A stretch of DNA of 64,000 bases from Strigamia acuminata (GCA_949358305.1 OX442314.1:40802581-40866580), one strand, 5' to 3'; shown: positions 9,285 to 20,379, numbered from the stretch's first letter. The notes: generated by a model not told the origin, from the letters alone. Made by a program: numbers and translations.

Positions 9285-9840
9285 CGAAATCAGACCTGGA
9301 ACAAAAACTGATGTCATCAACATTTTAAAACTAAAAGCCAAAGCATTATCAAACCGAGTTTGTGCCATTATGTTTGATGACATGTCTTTAAAACTGGACC
9401 TACACTACAATTGTCATCGAGATGTAGTTGAAGGTCTAGAAAATTCAACCGGAAATGTGGCCACTCACAGCAATGTAATTTTGGCGAGGGGATTGAATAT
9501 GAACTGGAAGCAAGCAGTCACTTACAACTTGACTTGCCAAGGAGTCACCAGCCAGCAATTAAGTGAAACATTGAAAGAAACCGTTCAATTGTTAAAAGAT
9601 GCCAACTTAACTGTGAAGCTGTTTGTGTGTGATCAGGGTGCAAGTAATTTGCAGTATTTTAAAGAGGAATTAGATGTTACCATCGAGAAACCCTATTTTG
9701 AGTTTGGCAATGAAAAGGTGTATTGCATTTATGATGTTGCACATTTATTTAAAAATATAAGAAATTGCTTGCATGCTCATGAGTCATGACGTTGAAATTG
9801 ATGGGAAAATTGCAAAATGGCGTATTTTCTTCGTGTGATT
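9285..9840 (+). pseudogene. P-element/THAP9-type transposase fragment, second lineage
   Basis: The frame gives RPGTKTDVINILKLKAKA, then CAIMFDDMSLKLDLHYN, NMNWKQAVTYN, VKLFVCDQGASN and YCIYDVAHLFKNIRN. FDDMSLK and VCDQGASN carry the two N-terminal acidic residues of the RNase H-like domain of THAP9/P transposases, and the YDVAHLFKNIRN stretch is a conserved motif downstream. A TGA at 9787 with a shift restores SHDVEIDGKIAKWRIFF to about 9835, after which similarity stops. Both the THAP zinc finger and the C-terminal catalytic part are missing. The tandem array directly upstream probably marks one breakpoint. Confidence 0.8.
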
Positions 9841-10640
9841 ATATGTGATTAAATGTGCTTTGTTGTTTTTCAGGATTAGCAGCTCCTGTCGTAGGACAAA
9901 CACAGCTGTTCTGGGCTCGTGTATGGCCATCTGCTTCGTTCCGGATAATTGGTTGGTGATTGTTTAATCTCTTTTTTCATCTCTTTTTCCTTGTTCCTCT
10001 GCCCAGCATCCAGCAGCCAAGCCCAAGCGACATTCCGACTTGGATCTGATGTGGACCTGGTTTGGATCCGCTTTGGACATGAGTACTAACAAGTAAGTGA
10101 TAGTACTGACCAGACTGATGGCTCATTGTTCATGTCCAAAGCGGATCCACCAGAACAGCTCGTTGTTGCCTGACTACTGGACGATTAGGACTATTTCCTC
10201 TTGCAATTACTAAACGAAAATAAATTTGTCTTTGTGTATTTCTTTGAAACAGTTTGTATTATAAAAAAGCCTTGTTCCTTATTTCATTTATACATTTAAG
10301 CTTATATACATCCCAATGTGTTTGGCCGCAAAAAGGTGTGTTTAGGCCACCCAGCGGCGTGTGGGGGTTACTCATTGGGTTGCCCAACAGCGTGTTTCAC
10401 TGCCCACCAAACAGAGTGTTTCATATTGAAGAAATATTGCTTTTGATGTAATAAAATATAAAAAAAAAAAAAGTAAAATGAGAAGGAATCAATGTTTATT
10501 ACGCTGTGTCTGCATTTGGGTGCAGGCGGATTGCTTTCTTGCAGGTGTGTTGTGCTGCCCAGCGGCCAAAATGCTCTTGGAAAACTTACTTTGTTATAGT
10601 TGCTTTTGGAAAATCAATATTTCTTTGTTTTTTCATTTAT
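9841..10640. other. Unassigned region with a 19-bp inverted repeat and an A-rich tail
   Basis: GGATCCGCTTTGGACATGA at 10064-10082 recurs inverted at 10130-10148. Near 10448-10472 an AATAAAA sequence is followed by a run of 12 A, which looks like the tail of a retroposed sequence. No ORF with a recognisable domain is present. Confidence 0.4.
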
Positions 10641-11436
10641 TCATTCATTCGTGTACATGCATGTGTTCTGGGCCATTTAACGACATCAGCAGCCCCAATA
10701 GATGGGCGCCATTAACGTCGCAAGTGGCGGCCTCTTTGGGGAAATTGCAAACAACACGCTCGCCCCCTGATGCCGTTTGTCCATAACCAATCGCGGATGC
10801 AAATATACGATTCATGGGCCCGATTGGCTTATTGGCCAAACTAGGCACGCCATTGGCTGCAGACCAGATCCCGACCGGACCGAACCGCTCCATAGCCAAT
10901 GGCGAATGCGGATACGGCCCAACCAGCCAATCACGGCGCGTCCCCAAATCCGAGGATGCATTTAATATTTAATATAGCTGGCGGATTTGTGGGCCAGAGA
11001 TTGGCCCGTTTGGCGCAGGGCCAATGGCAGGCGTTGCTGCTTGCAGAGTGCGCCGCCACCACCAAACACGGGCGCTGCTTGTTGCTTGTTGGTTGTGGAG
11101 GAGCGTTTCCGGGCCAGCTCGATTTGTTTTCTAGGGTTAACTGCACAGCGTTTTGGTTCCTTTAGGCAGGCGCAGCACCACTGGATTCGTCCCAGCTGGA
11201 CACGCCGCAATGCACGGGCAAGATGGCATTTTCTTGCTCTTTATTTCTTGCTGTGTTTTTGACTTCACTGCATATCTTTGCTGTGACGGTCATCTTGCCT
11301 TGGGCGCTGTACCCCTAGCGCCACCCTTGTATTTGACCTAGAATAAAACCTTACTTGTTAGTTACTCTCCAACATGACTGACCACTCATTTTGTTACTTC
11401 GAACATGAATAATATTTTAGTAAGAACATACTAAAT
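10641..11436 (+). repeat. Probable 5' LTR-like promoter block of a gypsy-type element
   Basis: The block is dense in CCAAT/ATTGG boxes (10785-11025), has an AT-rich TATA-like site (TTTAATATTTAATATA, 10958-10973), and a polyadenylation signal AATAAAA at 11343. It ends next to a classic primer binding site at 11437. This order (CCAAT, TATA, poly(A) signal, PBS) is that of a 5' LTR. I did not find a second copy, so its left boundary is uncertain and no gag follows. Confidence 0.45.
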
Positions 11437-11458
11437 TGGCGACGAGGAAGGATTCGAA
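11437..11458 (+). promoter_or_regulatory. Primer binding site of a degraded LTR element
   Basis: TGGCGACGAGGAAGGATTCG begins with TGG (tRNA CCA complement) and includes GGATTCGAA, complementary to a tRNA T-loop. TTGGCGACGAGG is a very common start of the internal region in metazoan gypsy elements. Downstream coding sequence is lost. Confidence 0.6.
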
Positions 11459-13460
11459 AACAACTTTCAACAATGAATGCAGTAATGTACCCAGTTTTAT
11501 GCGCTTTTTTCGGACTTTGACCACTTTTTCGGCCCATCGCTGACAACGCCGTCCCAAAAATAGGCCTATCGTCCCTTTGTCAAATTTTCTTCGCGTTTTT
11601 TGTGCACGATCGCCGACTTTTGCCATCAACGAGTCCCACGTTGGGGTGGGCCAACCATGTCTCAAACAGTTTGAGACATGGTTGTTGAACCACAGGGCGA
11701 GCGTGATGTTCCACGAATTGGCCAGTAGCTGGAGAAAGTGTTGCAACCTACAAAGAGGAGTTTGTTTTGTTTGGGAGCAAATTTAGAAATATTTCATTAC
11801 ATAACATCAACAAATAAATGATGTTATGTATTAATACCATCATTTATTTGTTATTTATGTAATTAGTAATGTGCTTTATGTCTTAGCAAATTTGGTAAAT
11901 TTATTGAGTACTGGCTGGGTTGGTCGAGGCAGGATACGTCTGTAAGGCATAGTGGCCCATCTGCAGTGTCCATTGCATGATTGATCGGTAGGTGTCGATG
12001 ACATGCTGCACTTTTGTGGATGTAAAAAAGAGATTCTGTTTTATTATTATTTTTAAATCACCTGTAGTGCGAAAACCAAATTTGGAGAAAATTGAAAGAG
12101 AAAAGCAAAATAGATGTTTTCAACTCTGCAGTCAACAGACAACAGAGCTGTTCTGTGATTAGCTAAATAATTGAGAGCTTTGTTTAATGCGACAGTTGGG
12201 ATTCAGCAGCTAGTATTCTTGATGGCATATTTAATGGTAAACAAATTAATTTTGGTTATTAATTTTGTCAATTACTGTTTAAAAGGTGATTCTCCAGCAC
12301 ATGAGGAGAATGATTTATATCATCAAATTCCAAATAATATATTTCGTATACATGTCTTGCATGCGACAAAACCTTTTAATTTCTTTATATTTGAAATAAT
12401 AGTGTCACCAGAGCTACAAGATAACGAACTGTCAGACCATGATGAAATTCACCCAGTAGAAATCGTTAAGATCATAAACGCTACTCAACTTTCAAGAAAG
12501 TTCGTTATGGACTCACTTCGTCAACCAAAGAGCAAGGGAAAGTCTGTGACTAAAGCTCATTTTCTAGTTTTTTAGGTGTTTTAGCCTGACATGAGCAGCC
12601 CTTCCGTAGTGGGATCTCGGAGAAAGTTCCAATTCAATATCGAATCTGGTTAGAAATATTCAGGCTTCCATCAGACATCTCCAGACAGAAACTGAGTTTA
12701 CAGTGAGGGAATTAGCCTCACTAATCTTTTTTATTATATAATAATATACAGTATGTACGATACACAGTATGTACGATACACAGTAAGTACGATTGCTCTG
12801 CACCTGTTGTGCCTTTGGGCAACTGGCTCAGCAGCCGTTGCCACTGCCCTGGTAATTCGAGCCCTGGATTGGGGGGTTGCTATGACTAACTCCCAAATTG
12901 CACCGTTGCTAGGGCCAAAGTGTGCCAAGGCACACGCCACGCATGCGCACTGGCCGATTTTCCGGCCTAACGGTGTGTGGCAGTGACAGTGACGCAGTTC
13001 TCCGTAGATGGCCAGGCGGTCACAAACTGCTCACACATTTGAAGAGAGTAATCCATTATATTGGTCTGACAGTGATCATCACTTTGTTGTTTTCACTTCG
13101 CAAGAGATTACGTCTGTAAATAGCAAGTTTGTTTTACATGTTTTGTCTCGTGGACGGTAAATTTTTTTCATTATAGGTTTTTATACTGTTATAAATTGTT
13201 TGTATAACGGACTGCAATTAAAGGCAGGCAACCTTTTGAAATCTCAGCAGACGAACTGTGCACAACAAAGCAGACGACCGAGACAAAGCAGACGACACAA
13301 AAGGCGGTAAATTGGACTCAAATAATCAATTTTTGCATTAGTTTAATGTACTGTAAGCATCATTTTTGTTAAAAAGAAGTATGCTACTCATTTTTAAATC
13401 ACATTTCTATTACCTAAATGAAAAATGTAAATTAAAATAATTTAAACAAATTACATTTAT
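11459..13460. other. Long region without recognisable genes; palindromes
   Basis: A near-perfect 16-bp-arm palindrome lies at 11652-11684 (CAACCATGTCTCAAAC, one base, then its complement). A larger AT-rich inverted repeat lies at 11800-11872. A 17-bp unit repeats at about 12748-12795. One open stretch, 12171-12575, has no recognisable domain. Nothing else could be supported. Confidence 0.4.
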
Positions 13461-13490
13461 TATTTTTTTTCCTGTAGAAAGAAATCAGAT

Positions 13491-14898
13491 ATGCCACGAA
13501 AAAGAGCACTGAGTGATAAAGAAATGGAAGCTTTGGCAAACCAAGTAAATTTAAATAAATATATAATGAAATTAAACTCCATGTTGGGTACGAAATGCCG
13601 ACTTAAGATACAACCTTGGAATCCCAAATTTGTGTATTTCGTAGTCAAGGAACTGTTCAAACCAGAGCAACGATTATGGGCGACATGTCACGTCTGTAAA
13701 ATCGTGCTATCTAACGATGGCAAGGCCGTATATGAGAACCCGGATTTTTTAAATACCCGCCGGACGCCACTCGGACTTACCATGGGAAATGAAAAAGTAC
13801 CGGAGAAGTCTACAGTCACCTTGACAACCACCGCGTCTCAAACTGATGAAGCAGTATCAGTATCGAACATTTTCGAGCAAGGAACGAATTCTTAATCGAC
13901 CCTTTTCAAGTACCACCTGGCACGAAAATAGGGCAGATATTCCAATGGGAAGTGGAATATTATTTTCCGGTGCTCGCCCGATTGGCCCTAGTCATTTCTC
14001 GTCAGTTAGCAATCGGCTTACCGGACTCCATAACAGTGGAGATGATTTTCAGTGCCAAGAGAGTCGAAGGATTCAATATCCTGGAACACATCTGGAACCT
14101 GGTTTCGATCAGCTGACGACCTTTTGAAACAGGAAGCGAAAATTCGTGAGAATATTCAGAGGGCTGAGGCGCTGGCTCGACGAGAGTTCCGAGAGGACCG
14201 GTGTGTGGTTATGCCACCAAAACTAGACTACTATCAAGTGCGACTGTCAGGGGACCGTCAGATGGAAATGCTACAAGCAACGGTGGATTTCCACTTCAAA
14301 CCCATGGAGGAGACGGCCGTAACAATGTCGGATGACCCATCGATCATCATTAAGAACCATGAGATGGCGTCATTAGGACACTTGGCGCCAGGACGGAAAG
14401 CTTGGGGTGCACACTAGTGTTGTTGACTTTTATTTGCGAATGATTGCCAAAACGCACAAGAGCATGTGTGCATTCCGAGTTGATTACGTCGAAATGATGA
14501 TGGATCCAGCCCGATTTCCAGAGGCAGTGAAATGGCTTAGGAAAACTCACATGATGGACGGAAAAGGACTGTGGGTGATGCCAATACCAGCTTTCGAGCA
14601 TTGGCAAATGTTTGTATTAGATTGGAAATTCTACCCAGCCCAACTTACACTGTACGACCCAAGTGAAGTGCTAACTTCGGATTGTCCAGCACGGGAACAA
14701 ATCCATAAGTGCTTCACAGGTACCGGAATTTACTTGCAAAGAAGAATTGCTAAGTGGGACCCACCCCGAATGCAACAACTCGATGAAGATAGTTGCGGGC
14801 TCACGGTGCTCTGTTTTGTGCGACGTTACGTCTTGGATAGAGACTTTATGCGCCATGGTCAACCCATCAACCTGCGACAGCGAATCCTCCAACCTTCT
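13491..14898 (+). pseudogene. Ulp1-type (C48) cysteine protease gene, copy 1, frameshifted
   Basis: A CCTGTAG splice acceptor just before 13481 and ATG at 13491 open a protein starting MPRKRALSDKEMEALA. After frameshifts near 13880 and 14110 comes a helical segment (SADDLLKQEAKIREN, AEALARREF), then, after a one-base insertion at about 14404, the protease domain VDFYLRMIAKTHK, PIPAFEHWQMFVLDWKFYP, LTLYDPSEVL and QQLDEDSCGLTVLCF. His in EHW, Asp in YDP, Gln in QQLDED and Cys in SCG match the Ulp1/SENP catalytic set. A GTAAGC donor follows at 14900. Ulp1 proteases cleave SUMO-type modifiers, and many reside in DNA transposons. The homologue at 20506-21425 shows it is a repeated, probably transposon-borne gene. 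The frameshifts could be decay or assembly errors. Confidence 0.7.
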
Positions 14899-14989
14899 GT
14901 AAGCATTTTACTTGAATTAGCTTCACTAATTCTCACTAGAGTTTGCCCTAAGCGACGATGTAATTCATTTACCTTATTTGATTAATAAT

Positions 14990-15699
14990 AGAACGGCCAA
15001 AAACCGGCGCAGCTGACGATTGACAGCTGACAGCTGCCGATTAGTTTGGGCGTTTTTAGGGGATTAGCGAGATAATCCGATTCGTCAGCTGCCAGCTGAC
15101 AGCTGACGATTGACAACTGACGATTAGTCCATCCCTTAATAAAGACAGTTATATTATTTCAAAGTAAACAGCGAGTCCTCTTTATTCAATAGTTAAATAA
15201 ATGCAAAGTAATCAGCTAAACATTTACGTGGTCCTTTAGTATCCACTGGGCCACGTAACAATATCAACTCGCCCAAGTTCGAGAAGCAGAAAAGGAGTGG
15301 CAATGTCTCGCTCGTGAACTCGAAGCTTGCGGATCAGACAAGTTTCCTGTGGCCGAGCCCACAGGAAACTGTGGCCGAGCCTATTTACTCCTTACTGTTG
15401 CCTGTATTATTCTACCAAGAAAAGTAGGTTTGTTGTGATTGTAATTACTTTGATTATTTTCGGTGTTTGAAAAGATGTAAATTGACTTATATGTAGTAAT
15501 AAAATATTTTAAAAAGTCTGAAAGCAATGTGTTATGTTTTAATTTCTTCAAATTATATGATTGTTTAGTTCGTTAAATTTATCGGTTGCTTTCTCCAGCT
15601 GGTTTTCAAATGTAAGATTGATTGTTATGTCTGGACACAAAATGGCTTCCCGTAACTCAAGCGTTTGTATTTTGGCCTACTTTTATGTAGCCCTACACC
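14990..15699. other. CAGCTGAC repeats and unassigned sequence
   Basis: Between 15010 and 15128 CAGCTGAC, GACGATTGAC and their complements recur and can fold on themselves. AATAAAG at 15138 may be a polyadenylation signal. A short open frame (about 15261-15425) reads QLAQVREAEKEWQCLAREL with no known match. A 12-bp inverted pair around CCTGTGG lies at 15340-15375. Confidence 0.35.
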
Positions 15700-16620
15700 A
15701 GTGAATAGGCGGCCAATAGGAACTGGTGTTAGTGGTGTGTCTCTTACGGTGAGCCAGAGTATACAAAAGCTCCAGAAAAAGCTGGTAACGGGATTACAAC
15801 GTATCCTGTTTCCAGGAGTTTTCCCGGATCACCAAGTCGCACTGGCGGCTGCCATACGCCTGTGGACAGCACCAATGGGACGTCCACGAGCCTTGTTGGA
15901 CGACTGGGAGTCGATCCGACTAGACCCGCCCACAATGCTCGCTGATTTGATGCGCCAAGCGCAAGCGACTGGCGACACCCCAGCCGGGTCCGCCATCCGA
16001 CATCGCCAAGAATGAGCGACGCTGAAGCAACAACGCGCAATGGAACGAGCGACCATCAAATGCAGCTCCACTCAGCGCTGCCGCCACGGCAACGTTAAGT
16101 GCGATGCGTGCCACGGAAGCTCAGAGTTGTCAATCTTCATCGCCGATGGATTGGCACGACAGTGACGACCGCGAATTCGTCGTACCCGTTCACAGCGGTG
16201 CGCGACCGAAGGAGCCCAATCCGGCTTCGCGCAGGTCAAGATCGCTCTCGATCTGCAAGAAGTCGCCACCACCGCCACCACCTCCTCGGGATTCACCGCC
16301 CATGGAGAGAAGATCAGAGGTATCAACGTATCTGACCGCCTACCAACGTCTGCGTTCGGTGTATCCATTGTTTCATAACGAGCGAGACCAAAACGATCTT
16401 GGCCCACGGCGCCAACCTGTGTAACAGAGTTGTCGCGTGGCTGGAGGCCCACATCCGAAAGCAGGCACCGTGGATCCTCCACCAGCGCCTGGTTTATGCC
16501 AGGATCACGCCAAAGAATCCCCAAGAGTTTTTTGATATGGGCTTCGGGAGAAAGGATGCTCATCAAGCAGGTCTGGCTCCACATCAACCCGGGGTTCCAG
16601 GCCATACCACGATGTATAGT
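15700..16620 (+). pseudogene. Relic of gypsy-type third ORF (ORF3), helical and proline-rich parts
   Basis: Three segments in changing frames read LQKKLVTGLQRILFPGVF, APMGRPRALLDDWESIRLD, then KKSPPPPPPPRDSPP, YQRLRSVYPLF and VVAWLEAHIRKQAPWILHQ. The first part is clearly homologous to the relic at 52073-52305 (LFPGVF, APMG, SIRLDPP shared). More loosely, the order helical block, proline run, basic/hydrophobic C-terminus matches Gypsy-A ORF3 at 39739-42429. It has stops and frameshifts at about 16015 and 16400. I infer a decayed ORF3 of another gypsy element. No enzyme domain is visible. Confidence 0.5.
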
Positions 16621-16624
16621 TTAA

Positions 16625-17140
16625 TCAGTGATTTTAATTGGGTCATTTGTCGGCCATTTTATTTGTGGAACTTAGTTATGATAAATAAATGTTATCTTAT
16701 TTGAGAAATCACGCCACTCACTATTTTCTCTTAACTACATTTTATAAAATTCACTTTAAACAATTGTTAAACTTATTTCTCTTGTAAATGGTACTATTTT
16801 TCCAAAAGTCTTTTCAAGAGCCATCAGAAAAATTTGGTCCATTAGTGCAAAAAAAATTAATTGGAACTCCTGCACCAATATGTAATATTCAAGAGTAGCA
16901 AATACAACTAACTTTCAACTGGGTTGTTTGAATTTTTCCTTGAATCTTGCATCCTGAACATGTCTAATGATTTTTTTCTCACACTAGACTCATGGAGTGG
17001 TCAGGCAAATCAAAGAATTTACTGTTGATTATTTGGAAAAGATAAGCAGTTACCAGAATGCAATATGCAAATAACTTCAAAAAAACAATATCATCAGAGG
17101 TTTTGTGAATGAACTTTTTATACCAATATGCATCCCGTCT
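16625..17140. other. AT-rich spacer without gene
   Basis: No ORF, repeat or known element end was recognised. It could contain an intron of the following ORF, since a CTCAG acceptor-like site lies at about 17140. Confidence 0.3.
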
Positions 17141-18163
17141 CAGAGTTTCGATTCGGGTTGTGAACCTTCCCAGGTACCACGCCCCTCGGGACAGCAAGAA
17201 GGAGCGGTGTTTTTAGAGCCCGTGGAGGGTGAAATCCCGCTTGAGGTCGCTGACTTGCCACCTGGTGCCCCAGTGGTCTGCACGGCGCTTGTGTTGAAGG
17301 CGATTCCGCGCCTCAAGCATGCGCACGATCAGACGGTGGCGCTCTGGGTCGCCGAAGCAAAGCGGTGGAGGAAACTTCACCTGCGCTTCATGGACGCGAT
17401 CGGGAGTGACATCAGGACGACCAGGGCTATCGCGCTGATCCGGCAGAGGATGTGGATAATCCTCAACATCCCCCCTGTCGCATCGGCCGCAGCGCGGAGG
17501 ATCAGGTGGTTTGAGACGGTCCGCGTCGTCGCGTGGGCGGTCGGTACGCCCATGAACGCTTGGTACCTCCACCTGCCGTCCCCGTTCGTGGTCCAAAGTT
17601 GGTCTCTGGAGCAGACGGTGGGGGCAGACCATGCGGATTTCGATTTGGCAGTCTGCCGTGGCTACGTGGAGACGCTGGCCGGGCTCCCGAAGTTAACCAA
17701 TAACCACGGTTATCAACGGAAGTTTGTACCGGCGTCCCACGAGCCCGTGCCTATCGTGATGCCACCGGGGCTGGCAACGCACTCGCCGCCACCCCCGCCT
17801 ACGTACGAAGAGGTGATGAATCACAAGCAGAAAGGGAAGGGGAAGAAGTCCCGCAGTGCTGCAGCCGTGGCGGCGTCGAGAGAGGAAGCGGCGATGGCGC
17901 GTCGCGCCTTGGCCCCAACCGAGACGGCGGCAACGGGGGAGGTGCCTCAGCTACCCCCCCAGTCGGCGTCAACTACAGCAGAAGCGGCGGAAGCGGAGGA
18001 CAGGCAACTAGTGCCTCCTCCACCGTCGATACGGTCTGTGCTGGAGGCGGCGAGAACTTCGCCAGCCCCAGCAAGACCTGCAGCGGTTGCAACCGAGTCT
18101 GAAGAGGAGCCGCAAGACCCCTCTCAGCCGCAGCCACCGTCCGACGACAAACCGGAGCCGTGA
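17105..18163 (+). CDS. Third ORF (ORF3) of a truncated gypsy element, PPxY-containing
   Basis: A 352-codon frame without an ATG near its start; the first codon counted is GTG. The coding part more likely begins at a splice acceptor (CGTCTCAG near 17143), as in Gypsy-A ORF3. The N-terminal half is helical and basic with many Trp and Arg (VALWVAEAKRWRKLHLRFMD, RMWIILNIPP). The C-terminal half is proline-rich, has PPPPPTYEEVM around residue 232, a lysine cluster KGKGKKSR, and an acidic tail. PPTY fits the PPxY class of late-domain motifs that bind WW domains of Nedd4-type ligases. No signal peptide or membrane helix is seen, so it is not a typical envelope. It is followed by 700 nt, a polypurine tract and an LTR. 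Function unknown. Confidence 0.6.
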   Translation: MNELFIPICIPSQSFDSGCEPSQVPRPSGQQEGAVFLEPVEGEIPLEVADLPPGAPVVCTALVLKAIPRLKHAHDQTVALWVAEAKRWRKLHLRFMDAIGSDIRTTRAIALIRQRMWIILNIPPVASAAARRIRWFETVRVVAWAVGTPMNAWYLHLPSPFVVQSWSLEQTVGADHADFDLAVCRGYVETLAGLPKLTNNHGYQRKFVPASHEPVPIVMPPGLATHSPPPPPTYEEVMNHKQKGKGKKSRSAAAVAASREEAAMARRALAPTETAATGEVPQLPPQSASTTAEAAEAEDRQLVPPPPSIRSVLEAARTSPAPARPAAVATESEEEPQDPSQPQPPSDDKPEP

Positions 18164-18864
18164 AAAGCCCCGACCGTCGTCCTTGGACGCAGAATTGTAC
18201 AAACGACGGACCTCTGGTCCCGATAATATTTTTTCCCAACAGGATGCCGTAAGATGCCTGTCCCAGGACAGGGACGCCGAGCCGGAAGCAAGTGGCGAGA
18301 CGGTGACGCCACGCCACAAGCCCACGTGCCCGACGAAAGCGGATGCTGGAGTTTTTCCGTCCCATCGGTGGATCTCCCGACTGTGGATCTTGGTCAGGTC
18401 CCGGTCGTTGTATATATATTATTTCTTTTTTTTCTTTTTTGTCATTTTCATGTTTGTTTAACGTAACTTTAGTTTAGCTTTTTTTTGAGAGGATTGACCG
18501 ACCTCTCCCATCCTTGTTTTCATTTTTTATATATACATGCCATATTTATTTTGTCTTTATTTTAATTTTATTTTATGATTTCGTCCCGGGCTTGTTACGT
18601 TCAGGTCCCGGTGAATTGTTATTTAGATTGTAGTTTGCCAATAGTTTGTTTTGTTTTCGGCCAGTCTAAGGCGAGGTGTTTCCTGCCGCCCAATGCTGCT
18701 AACATCGTGGACCAACGGCGCGGTGGTTTTCGGTCCACCAGCGCCGAAGGTCAGCGCCAGTAGCCCGACAAGTTGTGGTCTTCGACTGACTTCGTTGTTG
18801 TGTTTGCCTCGGCTTGCGTGTCCCCGTCGGTGTTGTGTGTGGCCCCTTAGACCTACCTTTTCTT

Positions 18865-18877
18865 AGGGGGGGGGAGA
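18865..18877 (+). promoter_or_regulatory. Polypurine tract before 3' LTR
   Basis: AGGGGGGGGGAGA directly precedes the TGTGAC start of the LTR, as in Gypsy-B at 34848-34859. It is the expected primer site for plus-strand synthesis. Confidence 0.8.
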
Positions 18878-19472
18878 TGTGACCGCCAGGCCACCTAGGT
18901 GACCTGCGGCACTGCCACACACCACCGTGCGGCCCAAAAGGTCAACCCCTACGTGGGTAGTTGACCTAGCCCGGGGAGGAGGGAGTGGAGTGGTGTGGTG
19001 AGGAGGGAGTGGAGAGAGAGAGAGTTGAGTGTTGGACACGGCCTGAGAAGGACGTGTCTGCAGCAGCTCCCCGAGAGGAGAAGGTGTTCATCTGGGAGGG
19101 ACAAGAAGTGTCCTGGTTTGACTCTGGACTCCTCACCATTCACCACGATGATACTCAGTACGACGGTTCCCACCGTTGTACAGCCTCCATGAGTGGACGC
19201 GTGAGTCGTAAATAAGTACGACACGAATGTTAAGTCGAACCGACCACGCCACGCATTGGGTTCCCACCCAGTGTGTGGCGGGTCGGTTGCCGGTGCGGTG
19301 TGCCTTCGTGGCACCACTGCAGCGGGTGACGGGTTTCCCCATACCCCTAGACAACGCAATAAAGGCCAACCAACCAATATTGTGGGAAGTCTCCGTCATT
19401 TACGTGAAGTATGCGTCCCTACCAGGTGTTCTCAGTCCCCTGACTACACTGGGAGAGACCATAGCAGTCACA
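18878..19472 (+). repeat. 3' LTR of a Gypsy-B-related element (595 bp)
   Basis: It starts TGTGAC and ends GTCACA, the same termini as the Gypsy-B LTR. Near its 3' part ATACCCCTAGACA, AATAAAG and ATATTGTG line up with the Gypsy-B LTR (25206-25245), including the polyadenylation signal. The 5' part is largely divergent. It is a related family, not a copy. Confidence 0.75.
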
Positions 19473-20294
19473 GCCATTTGTTCCAAAGTGCATGAATTTT
19501 ATCGAAGACGGGAAGTTCCAACTCTGCAAAAGGTTGCTACTGTTATTCGGAGTGACGACACACTGCCGAATTTAAGTGTATCCGCATTACGGCTATTGTT
19601 GCACGATATTGGCTTTAAGTTCATGAAGCGTAAACGTAATGCTGCTTTAATTGAGAGAGAGGACATTGTTGCTTGGCGGAGGAGATATCTGCGGGAGATT
19701 AGAGTCCATCGTCAGGCAGGTAGAAAAATTTATTGCACAGACGAAACATGGGCAAATGCAGGTAATTAAATTTAATTATAAAAATTTAAACTCAATACTA
19801 ATTAATAATTATTATTAAAGGTGAATACTTAACCAAGGAATGGGCAGACAGTACCATCAAATCCCACAGAGACGCTTTTTTGAATGGATTAACAACAGGA
19901 CTGAAACATCCTACATCTAAAGGCAGCAGGTTGATTGTCGGTCATATTAGATGTGAGACCGGATTCGTAGAGAATGGTTTGCTGGTTTTCAAGTAATTTA
20001 ATTAATTTAAAAAAAATGAAAGCATTTTTATTTATTTCATTTATCTTTTCAGTGCCAAAAAATCTGAAGGCAATTATCATTCGGAGATGAACTCCACAAA
20101 TTTCATGCGATGGATGGAAAACGTTTTTCCGAATTTACAAGAAGGCAGTGTGATAGTGATGGATAACGCGCCCTGTCACACTGTGAAATTGGATCCACCA
20201 ACAAGTGCGTGGCTAAAAGCTAAGATTCAACAAATGGTGCATTGACCACAATGCTTATTTTGAAAATCACTACGTGAAGGCTGAGTTACTGGAG
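19473..20294 (+). pseudogene. IS630/Tc1-like DDE transposase with introns, interrupted at 5' end by LTR
   Basis: The first exon (19473-19761) encodes SALRLLLHDIGFKFMKRK and RKIYCTDETWANA, where DETW carries the first catalytic aspartate. Introns 19762-19820 and 19993-20052 have GT..AG ends and keep phase. Later exons give GSRLIVGHIRCETGF and GSVIVMDNAPCHTVK; DNAPCH is the second catalytic motif. A frameshift near 20236 leads to YVKAELLE at a donor (20295). This matches IS630/Tc1/mariner superfamily proteins that are widespread in invertebrates. The N-terminus is lost to the LTR and the frameshift breaks the third catalytic region. The introns suggest it was once an expressed gene or an intron-bearing transposon. 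Confidence 0.75.
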
Positions 20295-20379
20295 GTATTA
20301 AACTTAAAAATATAACATTTGCTTTATTTAATTTATTGATTTATTAATTTTTTATTTATTACACTGCAGGTTGTAGCTG

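Larger units (their letters stand above)
17105..19472 (+). mobile_element. 3' end of a Gypsy-B-related LTR element
   Basis: The segment carries a third ORF, a 13-nt polypurine tract and a 3' LTR ending at 19472, in the same order as the 3' end of Gypsy-B. No gag or pol and no 5' LTR copy were found, so the element is truncated. The LTR abuts coding sequence of an IS630/Tc1-like transposase. Confidence 0.7.

Noticed and set aside
10254-10473. SINE with internal promoter and A-tail
   Set aside because: An A-tail is present but I could not find convincing A and B box promoter motifs or a second copy.
11417-11746. Minus-strand 109-codon ORF near the LTR-like block
   Set aside because: No domain, spans a palindrome and a primer binding site, and is better explained as non-coding element sequence.
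15003-15260. A further LTR ending before TGGTCCTTTAG at 15228
   Set aside because: A poly(A) signal and a TGG are present, but no second copy, no clear TG..CA ends and no coding sequence of an element follow.
16072-16605. Minus-strand 177-codon ORF
   Set aside because: It is antisense to the ORF3 relic, where the plus strand has homologous motifs; no motif on the minus strand.
17213-17632. Minus-strand 139-codon ORF opposite the PPxY ORF3
   Set aside because: Shadow of a GC-rich coding frame with no recognisable domain.
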